This document shows, piece by piece, positions 42,433 through 51,807 of a stretch of DNA of 64,000 nucleotides (position 1 is the stretch's first letter; every line of letters begins with the position of its first letter). This DNA comes from Paenibacillus allorhizosphaerae (lineage in GTDB: Bacteria; Bacillota; Bacilli; Paenibacillales; NBRC-103111), in NCBI RefSeq assembly GCF_910594985.1, contig NZ_CAJVCE010000004.1, positions 297,923-361,922 of the forward strand, written 5' to 3'. A program made the translations under genes and the position numbers. Below the pieces are notes generated by a model. That model searched no databases and was not told the DNA's origin. It was given only the letters and a program-made list of their open reading frames with translations.

Positions 42433-44820
42433 TTATTTTAATTCCGCCACCGTGACCCCTGCGCCGCCTTCGTTGTAATTGCCCATCCGGTAGCTTTTGA
42501 CATGCTTATGCTTGCGGAGAAATTCCTGAATTCCCGTCCGTAATACGCCGGTTCCTTTGCCGTGAATAATATACACTTGCCCGAAATTGGAAAGATACGA
42601 TTCGTCCAGAAACCGGTCGACCTCGATAATGGCCTCTTCGACGTTGGCCCCGCGCAAATCGAGCTCCATCTTCGCGTTCTCGTCCCGGGTGCGCTTCAGC
42701 GTCGAGGTCGCCTGCTGTGGCGGTTTTTTCTGTGAGGCAGACGCCTGCTTCACCAGCTCGACGTCCGACCGGTTCACTTTCATCTTCAAAATGCCGAGCT
42801 GCACCGAAACTTCCTGGTCGCCGACCAGTTCCACCACGTGGCCGCGCTGCCCGACGCTCGTGACCAGCACCTCGTCGCCCGGCTCCACGCGGTCGGCTTT
42901 CTTCTTGGGCGTAAGCGGCTTGTGCTTCGCCTTCAGTTCCGGCACGGCGTCGTTCAGCTTGCGTTTGAGCTCGCCCAGCTTATGATCCTTAACGCCCCCG
43001 GCTTCTTCCCGCTGCAGGCGGCGCAGCTCCGCGATCACTTCATCGGCTTCGCGGCGCGCCTTCGCCACCGCATCGCTCGCCTCGCGCTCCGCCTTCTCGA
43101 ACAGCTTATCCCGCTGTTCGTCGAAGCTGCGGCGCTCGCGTGCGAGCTGCTCGCGCAGCGTCTCCACCTCGCGGCGCAGCTGCTCCGCGCTTACGCGCTC
43201 CGCCTCGGCCTGCAGCCGGTTCTCCTCCAGCGTCGCAATCATCGATTCGACGCGTTGATCTTCTTCGCCGACCTGGCCGCGCGCATGCTCGATAATCGGC
43301 TTCGCCAAACCGAGCCGTTCGGCGATCGCGAACGCATTGCTTCGACCCGGGACGCCGACGAGCAGGCGGTACGTCGGACGGAGCGTCTGCACGTCGAATT
43401 CCATGCTGGCGTTAATGACGCCTTGGCGATCGAACGCGTATGCTTTCAGCTCGCTGTAATGGGTCGTCGCAATGACGCGACAGCCCATGCGGTGAATATG
43501 CTCCAATATCGAAATGGCGAGCGCCGAACCTTCCGCAGGATCCGTTCCGGCACCAAGTTCGTCGAGCAGCACGAGGCTTTTCGGCGTCATTTCTTTTAAT
43601 ATGCGAATAATGTTCGTCATATGGCTGGAAAACGTACTAAGATTTTGCTCAATGCTTTGTTCGTCGCCGATATCAGCATAAATCGCATCGAACACGCAAA
43701 GCTGGCTGCCCTCTTCCGCGGGGACGAACAATCCCGACATGGCCATCAACGACAATAATCCGACTGTCTTCAGCGATACCGTCTTCCCGCCGGTGTTCGG
43801 TCCGGTTACGATAATCGTCGAATATTTATTGCCCAGCTCCACATCGATCGGCACGATATGTTCGGGCGAAATGAGCGGATGTCTTCCTCGTTTCAGCTTG
43901 ATGAAGCCGCGGTCGTTAAGCAGCGGCAGCGTCGCTTTCATTTCCCTCGCGAGACCCGCTTTGGCGAATATAAAGTCAAGCTCGGCGAGCGCCTCCACGT
44001 TCACGAGCAGCGGATCGGCGGCTTCGGCTACGAGGGCGGACAAAGCACGCAATATTTTTTCGACCTCGGCTTCTTCCTTCAGCTTCAATTCCCTTACGCG
44101 GTTGTTCAGCTGAACGACAGCTTCCGGTTCAATAAACAGCGTTGCGCCGGAGGCGGACTGGTCGTGAATCATGCCGCCGAAATGGCCGCGGTACTCCTGC
44201 TTCACCGGTATGACATAACGGTCTCCTCGAATGGTGACCAGATTCTCTTGCAGCATCTTTTGGATGGAAGGTGTACGCACCATCTGCTCCAGGCGTTCCC
44301 GGGCTCTCGATTCGCTAGTCCGCAGCTCGCTCCGGATTCGCGAAAGATCCGTACTTGCCGAATCAAGGACGGCGGCATTGTCGTCGATGCACCCGCGAAT
44401 CCGGTCCTCCAGCGGTTTATGATCGGTAATGCGCTCCGTCAGCAGGAGAAGTATCGGAATCGGATGATCGTCGCTCACATCCGCCAAAAATTTTTCTAGA
44501 CGCCGGCCGCCCTGGCTCGTAAGGGCCACATCCAGTAATTCTCCGGGGTTCAGCATGCCGCCAATCCGGGCCCGGTGAATCGCCGGACGAATATCGCGGA
44601 TGCCACCGAAGGGAGCCCCTCCCTTGAGCCGGTCTACATTAACCGCTTCCTCCGTTGCTTGCAGGCGCTGCTTGACCGTTTGGAATTCGCCGCTCGGTTC
44701 AAGCTCCTCCACCCGCTGCTTGCCGGCTGTTGTGGCCGCATGTCCGGCGCATTTATGGATAATGGCGTGAAAATCAAGCGTCGTTAATATTTTATGGTTA
44801 TAGCTATTCGTTCGGTTCAA
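42433..44820 (-). CDS. mutS2: MutS2 family ATPase/endonuclease
   Basis: The 795-residue product has the MutS core and clamp, the ABC-type ATPase (Walker A GPNTGGKTVSLKT near residue 335, LLDELGAGTDP), a coiled coil (about 510-640), a KOW-like segment (VEPGDEVLVTSVGQRGHVVEL) and a C-terminal Smr domain (ELDLRGANVEEA, IHGKGTGVLRTGIQEFL). MutS2 suppresses recombination and rescues collided ribosomes (RqcU role in B. subtilis). Start is TTG 44820 with AGAGGAAGG 6 bases upstream; the frame continues to 44925 without support. Single-gene unit here. Confidence 0.96.
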   Translation of the reverse strand: MNRTNSYNHKILTTLDFHAIIHKCAGHAATTAGKQRVEELEPSGEFQTVKQRLQATEEAVNVDRLKGGAPFGGIRDIRPAIHRARIGGMLNPGELLDVALTSQGGRRLEKFLADVSDDHPIPILLLLTERITDHKPLEDRIRGCIDDNAAVLDSASTDLSRIRSELRTSESRARERLEQMVRTPSIQKMLQENLVTIRGDRYVIPVKQEYRGHFGGMIHDQSASGATLFIEPEAVVQLNNRVRELKLKEEAEVEKILRALSALVAEAADPLLVNVEALAELDFIFAKAGLAREMKATLPLLNDRGFIKLKRGRHPLISPEHIVPIDVELGNKYSTIIVTGPNTGGKTVSLKTVGLLSLMAMSGLFVPAEEGSQLCVFDAIYADIGDEQSIEQNLSTFSSHMTNIIRILKEMTPKSLVLLDELGAGTDPAEGSALAISILEHIHRMGCRVIATTHYSELKAYAFDRQGVINASMEFDVQTLRPTYRLLVGVPGRSNAFAIAERLGLAKPIIEHARGQVGEEDQRVESMIATLEENRLQAEAERVSAEQLRREVETLREQLARERRSFDEQRDKLFEKAEREASDAVAKARREADEVIAELRRLQREEAGGVKDHKLGELKRKLNDAVPELKAKHKPLTPKKKADRVEPGDEVLVTSVGQRGHVVELVGDQEVSVQLGILKMKVNRSDVELVKQASASQKKPPQQATSTLKRTRDENAKMELDLRGANVEEAIIEVDRFLDESYLSNFGQVYIIHGKGTGVLRTGIQEFLRKHKHVKSYRMGNYNEGGAGVTVAELK

Positions 44821-45051
44821 AAGTGACCTTCCTCTCTTTCGTGCGCCAAAGACCTCATATGATTTTATATTATAACCAACCCGCAAAGCTAAAGCTATCG
44901 GGGAACCCCTGACTTTTCCATTCATAAAGCACGTATGCGCAGGCTACCCTAAATGGTGCACCGTAGTAACAGCTTATGTCGCCAACGCGATGTACGCTGC
45001 CGATGTTGACTCGATCGAACGCCACACTTTAACGAAGGAGGAATCAGACTG

Positions 45052-45420
45052 ATGCATTTGCTTGGACATCTCGTCAGATTTATCGTATCTGCTTTGATGC
45101 TGATCATTGTATCTTGGATCGTTCCGGGTTTCAGTGTCGGAGGCTTCTGGAGCGCTTTCTTCCTAGCCTTGGTGATCGCCGTTGCCGCATGGGTTATTGA
45201 AGGAGTGTTCGGCAAAAGAATTACGCCGTTTGGCCGGGGAATCGTCGGTTTCCTGGTCAGCGCACTGGTCATTTGGCTGGCGCAATTTATTGTAAGCGGT
45301 GTGTCGACAAGCATCATCGGTGCAATCTTGGCCGCATTGGTCATCGGGATCATCGACCTGTTCATTCCTGTGAAGACGCCGTTCGAAGGCGGGATCTCCG
45401 GGCGTGAACGCGCCAAGTAA
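45052..45420 (+). CDS. YvlD-like membrane protein (phage holin family 4 fold)
   Basis: The 122-residue product has four membrane helices and the pattern LVRFIVSALMLIIVSWIVPGFSVGGFWSAFFLALVIAV, typical of the YvlD/Phage_holin_4_2 family. These are not phage lysis proteins in this context; YvlD belongs to an envelope-stress operon in B. subtilis. AAGGAGG precedes ATG 45052. No partner genes; its own terminator follows. Confidence 0.9.
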   Translation: MHLLGHLVRFIVSALMLIIVSWIVPGFSVGGFWSAFFLALVIAVAAWVIEGVFGKRITPFGRGIVGFLVSALVIWLAQFIVSGVSTSIIGAILAALVIGIIDLFIPVKTPFEGGISGRERAK

Positions 45421-45421
45421 G

Positions 45422-45458
45422 AAAATCAGCTGCGGCATCGTCGCGGCTGATTTTTTTA
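45422..45458 (+). terminator. Intrinsic terminator of the YvlD-like gene
   Basis: AAAATCAGC, inner CGC-type stem and loop, GCTGATTTTTTT directly after the stop at 45420. Confidence 0.85.
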
Positions 45459-45756
45459 TGCAACTTTATATTATATGGTTAATGCAATCAGCGCGGCTTC
45501 TCAAGGGAAAAGTTCGTTTTTACATAAACAATACCGGGTTGATGGTCTTATAAAAATGCGTCGTGGTCGGTTGTTTAAAACAATCGCAATCGCTAAAAAC
45601 ACCGCTGTCTGTGAATATACTCACAATCGGTTCATTCGTTCACCGGAGGTTCAAGATGTTGTCACCGGTTCGTCACTGCAATTTTTTTTATTTTTGCTAA
45701 TATAAGGAATGTAAGCACAATTAAAATAATGGAATGGTTGAGAGGGGAAATTTCTC
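45459..45756. other. Intergenic stretch without a recognised gene
   Basis: About 300 AT-rich bases between the YvlD terminator and the cupredoxin gene. Contains poly-T tracts and likely the cupredoxin promoter (a TAATAT box near 45699), but no clear -35 box or operator could be assigned. Confidence 0.4.
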
Positions 45757-46158
45757 ATGAAAAAAACGATCGTATTGGCCGTAGCCATCGCGTTGGTATT
45801 CGCATTATCCGCTTGCGGAACGAAGGAACAAGCGGCACCTGCCTCCACGCCGCCGGCAGGGGACAGCACCGCGGCCGCAGGCGGCGGCGCAGCGACCGAC
45901 TTGAAGCTTGTGGCGAAAAACTTTGAATTCGATCAAAAAGAATACAAAGTGAAAAAAGGGCAAACCGTCAACGTTTCGCTTGAAAATAAAGAAGGCATCC
46001 ACGGCGTCGAAATCAAAGGCTTGAAAGTAAAATTGGACAATAATGCGAAAACGGCTTCGTTCAAAGCCGATAAAGAAGGATCGTACGATATTATTTGCAC
46101 CGTTCCTTGCGGCGCAGGTCATGTCAACATGAAAGCAAAGCTGGTTGTGGAAGCATAA
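45757..46158 (+). CDS. Cupredoxin-domain lipoprotein with CuA-like copper motif
   Basis: The 133-residue product has a lipoprotein signal ending in LSAC, a flexible Ala/Gly/Pro linker (about residues 22-46) and one cupredoxin domain. The C-terminal metal motif CTVPCGAGHVNM fits C-x3-C-x3-H-x2-M, as in the CuA site of cytochrome oxidase subunit II; a first His ligand is in GIHGVEI. There is no oxidase gene nearby. Likely anchored outside the membrane, handling copper or electrons. GAGAGGGG precedes ATG 45757. Confidence 0.88.
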   Translation: MKKTIVLAVAIALVFALSACGTKEQAAPASTPPAGDSTAAAGGGAATDLKLVAKNFEFDQKEYKVKKGQTVNVSLENKEGIHGVEIKGLKVKLDNNAKTASFKADKEGSYDIICTVPCGAGHVNMKAKLVVEA

Positions 46159-46185
46159 TTTAATATAATACAAAGAACCCAAATA

Positions 46186-46231
46186 AAGGCGAAGCCCCTT
46201 CCGTGAATGGAGGGGCTTCGCCTTATTTTTT
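46186..46231. terminator. Intrinsic terminator, bidirectional
   Basis: AAGGCGAAGCCCC, loop, GGGGCTTCGCCTT then ATTTTTT. It ends the cupredoxin gene and overlaps the end of the convergent decayed lipoprotein gene. Confidence 0.8.
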
Positions 46232-47348
46232 GGCTGCTTTCTCCGCCTCGATCAGTTTGTCCGCTTCTTCCTGTGCGCTGCGGATTACCGTATTGATATC
46301 GGTGCTGTTCGCCCGTATTTTTTTCTCCGCATTATCTATCGCTTTCACTACGATATCGTCGTATCGCGTCGGCTGTGCCATCGTTCCGTATCGGCTCTTG
46401 AAGACGGCTTGCGTATTTTTGCCTTGCAGCGATTTGAAATTTTCGCCGAATTGTTTCTTTAGATATCGTCCTTCAGCGCGGAAATAAATCCGCCCTTCGC
46501 CAGTTTGTTCTGCACTTCCCGGCTGGTCGATAAATAGGAGACGATCTTGAAGGCATCGTCTTTATTCTTGGCCGTCGAAGAAACCGCGAGCACATGAGCC
46601 ATGGTCACGATATTTTTGGACGGGGCGTTCTTCGGAACCGGGTACGACACCATATCCCAGTCCAACTTCACGCCTTGTTTCATCAACTCTTCGATCTCCT
46701 CAAGTCGGCCGCCGGAGGAAGTGTACATGGCGACGGTCTGGTCTTTCTCGAATCCGGCCACGCCTCTTTTCCCTGCTTTGTTGTCGGGAATGTCTTGAAT
46801 CGAACGGTACAGGTCGAACACGTACTTCCACTTTTCGCTCGTCAGATCGGCTTTCTCCGTTTTCGGATCGACGAAAGGAACCAGCAGGTTTTGTGCCGTT
46901 AAACGCATGGAATTCGGATCAATCGCGACGATATCCGGGTTGCCAACTGCGCGTCGATAAAATTTGATGAGGTTTAGCGTCGGGGTAAATATAATGTCCG
47001 GGAATTCGCCCGCAGTCATTAACTGGTTGATCGATGCCTTGCTCTCGCGGATCAGCTCCAGCGTCACATTAGGATATTTGCTCTTGACCGGTTTGGCAAA
47101 CAGTTCTTCGAATTCGCTGTCGGTAATGCCCGCGCTCGACTGGAAAACTTGCAGGGTCACCGGTTTGCCTTCGTTTACCTGCTCGTCCACGGTCTTTTTG
47201 GCCGTACCGTTATCATTGGCCGCTTTCTCGTTATTGCCCACAGCGGATCGATTCCCCCGCCGTTTCCCGTACCGCTGCAAGCCGTGACCAGCGATAAAAT
47301 GCAAGCTATCCCCAGCGACATAAAAGCTCTCATCCGAAACCCCTTCAT
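46223..47348 (-). pseudogene. Decayed extracellular solute-binding lipoprotein (ABC sugar transporter type)
   Basis: Three frames must be joined. ATG 47348 has a strong GGAGGAGG site and begins a lipoprotein signal (RAFMSLGIACILSLVTAC), which then leaves frame within the GGCGGGGG run near 47250. The middle frame (PVTLQVFQSSAG.. to ..GGFISALKDDI, stop 46459) matches a family 1 binding protein but jumps from SLNLIKFYRR-like sequence to NPDIVAIDPNS, so roughly 100 residues present in the intact paralog at 62441 are missing. The C-terminus (KKQFGENFKSLQGKN.. to ..LIEAEKAAKK, stop 46223) continues in the next frame. A frameshift from sequencing error is less likely given three separate lesions. 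Confidence 0.85.
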
Positions 47349-47569
47349 ACCCTTCCTCCTCCTGAATCATCGTATTTTGCGCCTTGAGGGCATCGCCGAC
47401 CGATCCGCACAGCTCCGAGCTTCCCCCTCAACATGGGCCCAGCCCGGTTTCTTCTTTTTTTTTATTTACGGAACGACTACAATTTTAATTGTAGGAAATA
47501 TATAGGCGGATTTTTATTGCCGATCCGGGTCAATTTATACGCTTTTTTGCGAAGTATTCGGAGGGAGGA

Positions 47570-48383
47570 TTGTCCGGCATCTTCACGCTGTCCAAGCCCG
47601 AAAATTTTTGCAATAAAAGGCACTACCACAAGCAAGTGGAAATGCTGTACATACTGGAAGGGCAGCTTGAAGTTTACGTGGAACAAGACATGTTCACCCT
47701 CCGCGACGGGGATATCGTTCTGATCGGCTCCAGCGAGCTGCATCGCGACCGGGCGTTTTCCGTCAAATACATCGTTTTTCAATTCGACTGCCAGCAATAC
47801 CTTGACCCGACGACGCTCCCCTATTTGAAATTTTTCATGAACGCCAACACGCAGCAAGCTGAACTATATTCTCTCGGACCACGCCGATGCCAAACATACG
47901 ATCCAAAACGTTATTCAAACGATATATCAGGAAGCGAAAGCAAAGAAACCGGGGTACGAACTGGCGATCAGCATGTTGATCCGGCAAATTTTGCTGACCT
48001 TTATGCGTTACGACAGCAGACAGGTGCTGCCCGTACACGAACGCAAGTATATGCATCTGTTACGACCCGTGCTTGATTACATTGAAACGAATATCGCGGC
48101 CAAGCCGGATCTGGGGATCGCCAGTAAAATGGTGAATATGAGCTACTACCATTTCACGAAATGCTTTAAAGAGATGATGGGAATGACGTTCGTGGATTAC
48201 GCAAACTTCAACAAAATTAAAATGGCGGAACGGCTTCTGCTGACGGAGGATTTAAGCATTGAACAAGTCGGGGAGCAAATCGGGATGAACAATATGGGGC
48301 ATTTTTACAAAACCTTTAAAAGATACAACAGCTGTTCGCCAAAGCAATTCCGGAGCAAAATGAAAATATGGACCAGATCGTAG
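47570..48383 (+). pseudogene. Frameshifted AraC family regulator
   Basis: The first frame (TTG 47570, GGAGG 5 bases upstream) encodes an AraC cupin: YHKQVEMLYILEGQLEVYVEQDMFTLRDGDIVLIG. Coding quality fails after NANTQQAE near 47865, and the continuation (YILSDHADAKHTIQNVIQ.. then the helix-turn-helix MVNMSYYHFTKCFKEMMGMTFVDYANF and IGMNNMGHFYKTFKRYNS) lies in the next frame to the stop at 48383. One indel explains it. Divergent from the decayed binding-protein gene, so an entire regulator/transporter locus has been lost. Confidence 0.82.
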
Positions 48384-48512
48384 ATGTCCGGTGCGATCGA
48401 TTCGATAGGATCGCCTAAAACGCCCTATCGGATATGCGAAGGTCGCTTCGCGATCGGAATGAGCATCCCAGAACTCCGTCGCTCTTGGCACGCTCGTGTT
48501 GCTTAATTAACG

Positions 48513-48551
48513 AAAAAGCACCCCCTTCCGACGGAAGACGGGGTGCTTTTT
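48513..48551. terminator. Bidirectional intrinsic terminator
   Basis: AAAAAGCACCCC, loop, GGGGTGCTTTTT. It lies between the frameshifted AraC gene and the convergent cvpA gene. Confidence 0.85.
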
Positions 48552-48598
48552 GCATGGTATGGCCAAGTCATATTCAATCGATACGGGCTCGCATTGCG

Positions 48599-49165
48599 CT
48601 ATGTTTTAATACCGTCGTTTGTGCTTTTACGGTTGTTCCATAGCTCCTGCAGCTTCTCGGTAATGACGGGCGTATGCTCCAAGATGTAAGGCGCCAGCTG
48701 CGACTGCTTCAACAGCTTTTGCGCCGTGTCGTTCGGCACTACCGTCATGACATGGACGGCTACAACAGCGATCAGCAGCGCTTCGACCAGGCCGAGCGCG
48801 GCGCCGCTCCACTGGTTGATTTGCTTTAGCCCGGGAGCGGAAGCAAGCAGGTTGAGCAGCCGTCCGGCAATGCTGAAGGCGAGCTTGACGCCGAACAACA
48901 GCACGGCGAAAGCCAGCGCATTGTAGATGTATGTATCCAGTTTCAAATCTTTGGCCAAATATTCGTATTGCTGGTACGTTTCATACCCTGACAAGCCTAG
49001 GGTGTCTCTCAGAAAAGGGGCAACGTCGTCGTAAAACGCGAAAGCTACAATATAAGCGATGAACAGGCCGACAAACGACACGATTTGCGCCACCAAGCCG
49101 CGGGCAAAGCCCAAAACCGTTCCGGCAGCGATCACTACCAGAACGGCCCAGTCCAATCCGTTCAT
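48599..49165 (-). CDS. CvpA family membrane protein
   Basis: The 188-residue product has four membrane helices and the CvpA/YshB pattern: NGLDWAVLVVIAAGTVLGFARGLVAQIVSFVGLFIAYIVA at the N-terminus and INQWSGAALGLVEALLIAVVAVHVM. In Bacillus, yshA(zapA)-yshB(cvpA) lie side by side ahead of mutS2, and the order is kept here. It starts 4 bases after the zapA stop with GAAGGA upstream. Function in cell envelope or division is not established. Confidence 0.9.
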   Translation of the reverse strand: MNGLDWAVLVVIAAGTVLGFARGLVAQIVSFVGLFIAYIVAFAFYDDVAPFLRDTLGLSGYETYQQYEYLAKDLKLDTYIYNALAFAVLLFGVKLAFSIAGRLLNLLASAPGLKQINQWSGAALGLVEALLIAVVAVHVMTVVPNDTAQKLLKQSQLAPYILEHTPVITEKLQELWNNRKSTNDGIKT

Positions 49166-49169
49166 GCCT

Positions 49170-51779
49170 TTATTCCTTCTCTACGAGTTCGATCCACTCG
49201 TTGTATTCCACTTGCAGCTTCTCATATTCGGACTGGAGCGATTGCAGCTCATGGAACACTTGCTCCGCCTTCTCCTGCTGTACGCTGTAATCCGCCTGCA
49301 GCGCCTCATGCCGCTTCTTCTGCTCTTTCAATTCTTCCTGCTGCTCGTTAAACAATTCGTTCTGCACTTCAAGCTCCTCGCGAAGCTGCGCCAGTTCCTT
49401 CTGCAAATGATCCGTTCCGGCCGCCTGCTTGAGAAGCTCCGCTATGCGGGCTTCCTGTGTCGCTAGCCGCTGCTCGAGCTGCTGCCGCTCGCTGACGGCG
49501 GCATCCTGCCGCTGCTCGAGCGCGGCGCATTGTTCCTGCAGCGCGCGGCCGAGCTCCTCCGCCGCTTCCCGTTCGCTGCGCAGCCTTGCAAGCTCCGCTT
49601 CGCGCTCAGCCAGCAATCGCTCGATCTCAGTGCTTCGGGCCTGCTGCTGGTCTGCGGCCTGCAGCGCCCGGACTTCCTGCAGGCTGAGACGCTCCGCAAG
49701 TTTCTCGTGCTTCTCTTCCAGCTCGCTGTATATCGCGAGCTGCAGTTCAAGCTCTTCCTGCTGCTCATGCAGCTTCAGGCGCAGCTCGTCCGCATGCGCG
49801 GCCTGTTCTTCGCTTCGCTTCTGCCACTGGCTGCTGCTCTCCTGCAGCTGCAAGTTGTACGACTGCTGCTGTGCAAGCTGCTGCTCCAGGCTTCGGCCGC
49901 GTTCTTCCCGCTCCGCGAGCTCCTGCTGCCGTTCCGCCAGCTCCCGCAACCGCTCCGCTTCGCTTGCCTCGAGCCTGCGCTCGAGCTCTGCCAGGCGCTC
50001 CGCCTGTGCCGCCGCCTGGGCGCTGGCGCGCTCCTTCGCTTCCGCAAGCTGCCGCTGCAGCTCCCCTGTGCGTATGGCAAGCTCGCGTTCCAGCACAGCT
50101 TGTCGATCTCCGCTGCTCGCCTGCAGCTGCGCATGCTCCGATTCGAGCTCGCTGTACAGCTCCTGCTGCAGCCCAAGCTCTTCTTGCTGCTCGCTATACC
50201 GGCGCTGCAGCGCATCAAATTCTTCTTGCAGCCCGTCCCCGCGCAGCAGCAGCTCACGGGACTGTTCCAGCTGTTCGCCGAGCTGCTGCTGCAGGCGGCG
50301 GCGCTGCTCTTGGTGCTCCGCGTGCTCGGCCGCGGCGGCAGCTTCCTGCTGCGCGAGGGCTTCGCGCAGCTCGGTTTCTCGCGCCGCGTGCTCGGCCGCG
50401 GCGGCAGCTTCCTGCTGCGCGAGAGCTTCGCGCAGCTCGGTTTCTCGCGCCGCGAGCTCGGCCGCGGCGGCTTCTTGCTGCTGCGCGAGAGCTTCGCGCA
50501 GCTTGGTTTGTTGCGCCGCGAGCTCGGCCGCGGCGGCTTCTTGCTGCTGCGCGAGGGCTTCGCGCAGCTTGGTTTGTTGCGCCGCAAGCTCAGCCGCGGC
50601 GGTTTCTTGCTGCTGCGCGAGGGCTTCGCGCAGCTTGGTTTGTTGCGCCGCGAGCTCAGCCGCGGCGGCTTCTTGCTGCTGCGCGAGGGCTTCGCGCAGC
50701 TTGGTTTCCTGCGCCGCGAGCTCGGCGACGCGCGCCGTCTCGGCTTGCAGCGCCGCCGTCATTCGGGCGCGCTCGTCTTCGAGCTGCCGCTGCAGCTCGC
50801 TTTCCCGGCTGCCGCTTGTTTCCTGCAGCTCCTGGTAGAGCGCTTCCTGCAGCTCTGCCTCTTGCCGCAAGCCGGACAATTGCTCCTGCAGTTGATCGAC
50901 CTGCTCGCCGAGTTCGCCGTACAAATGTTCCCGTTCGGTTAACTGTTTGGCTAATTGCTCCCTTTCGCTCAGCGCTTCCAGCAGCCTACGATCCAAATCG
51001 GTTGTCCGCTTTTCCTGCGCGGCGAACCGTTCCTTGAGCTGTCGCTCCGTTTCCGCCAGCTTGGCCAGTTGCGCGTCTCGATCCTCCAAGCGTGCCCGCA
51101 TGTTCTCACGATCCAGCGTCTGTTCCGCTGCGCGATGTTCGAGCGTTCGCTTGGCCTTCTCCAATTCGGCAATGCGCTGCTTGCGCTGTGCCGATTCCTG
51201 CTCGTTGGCGGCACAGGTCGCCTCAAGCTCCTGAGCGCGAGCCTCCGTTTCAAACAGCTTCCGCTCAAGCTCGCCCGTCAAACCCTGCAATCCGGTCAGA
51301 CGTTCGCGATCCGACGCGTGCTCCGCCTCGAGTACTTCCCGGCGCTTGTCGAGCTCGCTGAACTGCGATGTTATCCGATCAAGTTCTTCTGCAGTGGCCT
51401 CGCGCTCCGCCTTCAGCGTATCCCGTTCGACCGTCAAAGCTTTCACTTGCTCTTGCCCGTCGCTAAGTTCCTGCTGCAACCGCGCATGCTTTTCGCTCAG
51501 AACGGACAAGTCCTCCTTCGCCTTCTCCAGTTGACGCTGCCTGGCAAGCGATTCCTCCAGCTCCTGCTGCATTCGGCTCCATTCGTCCGCCATATTGACT
51601 GCGGCGAGCACGGCAATTTTGGACAAGTCCAAACGGGGGCTGTTCTGCGCAATTCTATGCATTTGGTCGTTTACAATGGCGACCACTCGTTTTATATAAG
51701 AAGGGCTGGATTTGGAAACCAGCTTATACTGGGTGCCATAGATGTCGACGGTCATCTTGACTTTCTCTTCACCGCTCAC
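49170..51779 (-). CDS. zapA: Giant ZapA: N-terminal ZapA domain with a long repeat-bearing coiled coil
   Basis: Residues 1 to about 85 match ZapA, the FtsZ-ring cross-linker: VDIYGTQYKLVSKSSPSYIKRVVAIVNDQMHRIA, then LDLSKIAVLAAVNMADEW. The usual protein has 85-130 residues, but this frame continues without interruption to residue 869, almost all E/Q/A/L/R-rich heptad coiled coil. Residues 359-490 are six 22-residue tandem repeats. GTG 51779 has AAAGGGGAG 8 bases upstream; the in-frame GTG at 51800 has no site. It is followed after 4 bases by cvpA. Codon use in the repeats is GC-biased. The coiled coil could span tens of nanometres; role unknown. Confidence 0.9.
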   Translation of the reverse strand: MSGEEKVKMTVDIYGTQYKLVSKSSPSYIKRVVAIVNDQMHRIAQNSPRLDLSKIAVLAAVNMADEWSRMQQELEESLARQRQLEKAKEDLSVLSEKHARLQQELSDGQEQVKALTVERDTLKAEREATAEELDRITSQFSELDKRREVLEAEHASDRERLTGLQGLTGELERKLFETEARAQELEATCAANEQESAQRKQRIAELEKAKRTLEHRAAEQTLDRENMRARLEDRDAQLAKLAETERQLKERFAAQEKRTTDLDRRLLEALSEREQLAKQLTEREHLYGELGEQVDQLQEQLSGLRQEAELQEALYQELQETSGSRESELQRQLEDERARMTAALQAETARVAELAAQETKLREALAQQQEAAAAELAAQQTKLREALAQQQETAAAELAAQQTKLREALAQQQEAAAAELAAQQTKLREALAQQQEAAAAELAARETELREALAQQEAAAAAEHAARETELREALAQQEAAAAAEHAEHQEQRRRLQQQLGEQLEQSRELLLRGDGLQEEFDALQRRYSEQQEELGLQQELYSELESEHAQLQASSGDRQAVLERELAIRTGELQRQLAEAKERASAQAAAQAERLAELERRLEASEAERLRELAERQQELAEREERGRSLEQQLAQQQSYNLQLQESSSQWQKRSEEQAAHADELRLKLHEQQEELELQLAIYSELEEKHEKLAERLSLQEVRALQAADQQQARSTEIERLLAEREAELARLRSEREAAEELGRALQEQCAALEQRQDAAVSERQQLEQRLATQEARIAELLKQAAGTDHLQKELAQLREELEVQNELFNEQQEELKEQKKRHEALQADYSVQQEKAEQVFHELQSLQSEYEKLQVEYNEWIELVEKE
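50310..50705 (-). repeat. Six 66-bp tandem repeats within zapA
   Basis: Each unit encodes T-K/E-L-R-E-A-L-A-Q-Q then an E/A-rich half ending AA-Q-Q or AA-R-E. Units 1-4 (50705 downward) differ by one or two residues; units 5-6 form a second subtype with QEAAAAAEHAARE. 22 residues is close to three heptads plus one, so the coiled coil register shifts at each junction. Confidence 0.95.
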
Positions 51780-51807
51780 AGACGTTGCTCCCCTTTCCAC
51801 GACAAAA

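Noticed and set aside
44821..44925. N-terminal extension of mutS2 to 44925
   Set aside because: No ribosome site; the TTG at 44820 has one and gives the expected length.
45052..45420. Prophage holin
   Set aside because: Although the fold family is named for holins, no phage genes are nearby and the protein matches the chromosomal YvlD type.
50310..50705. Possible CRISPR array
   Set aside because: The 66-bp units are contiguous with no unique spacers and encode protein in frame.
49429..51037. Long plus-strand open frames (300-470 codons) opposite zapA
   Set aside because: They are antisense shadows of the GC-rich, repeat-containing coiled-coil gene: Ser/Cys/Ala-rich nonsense without ribosome sites or family motifs.
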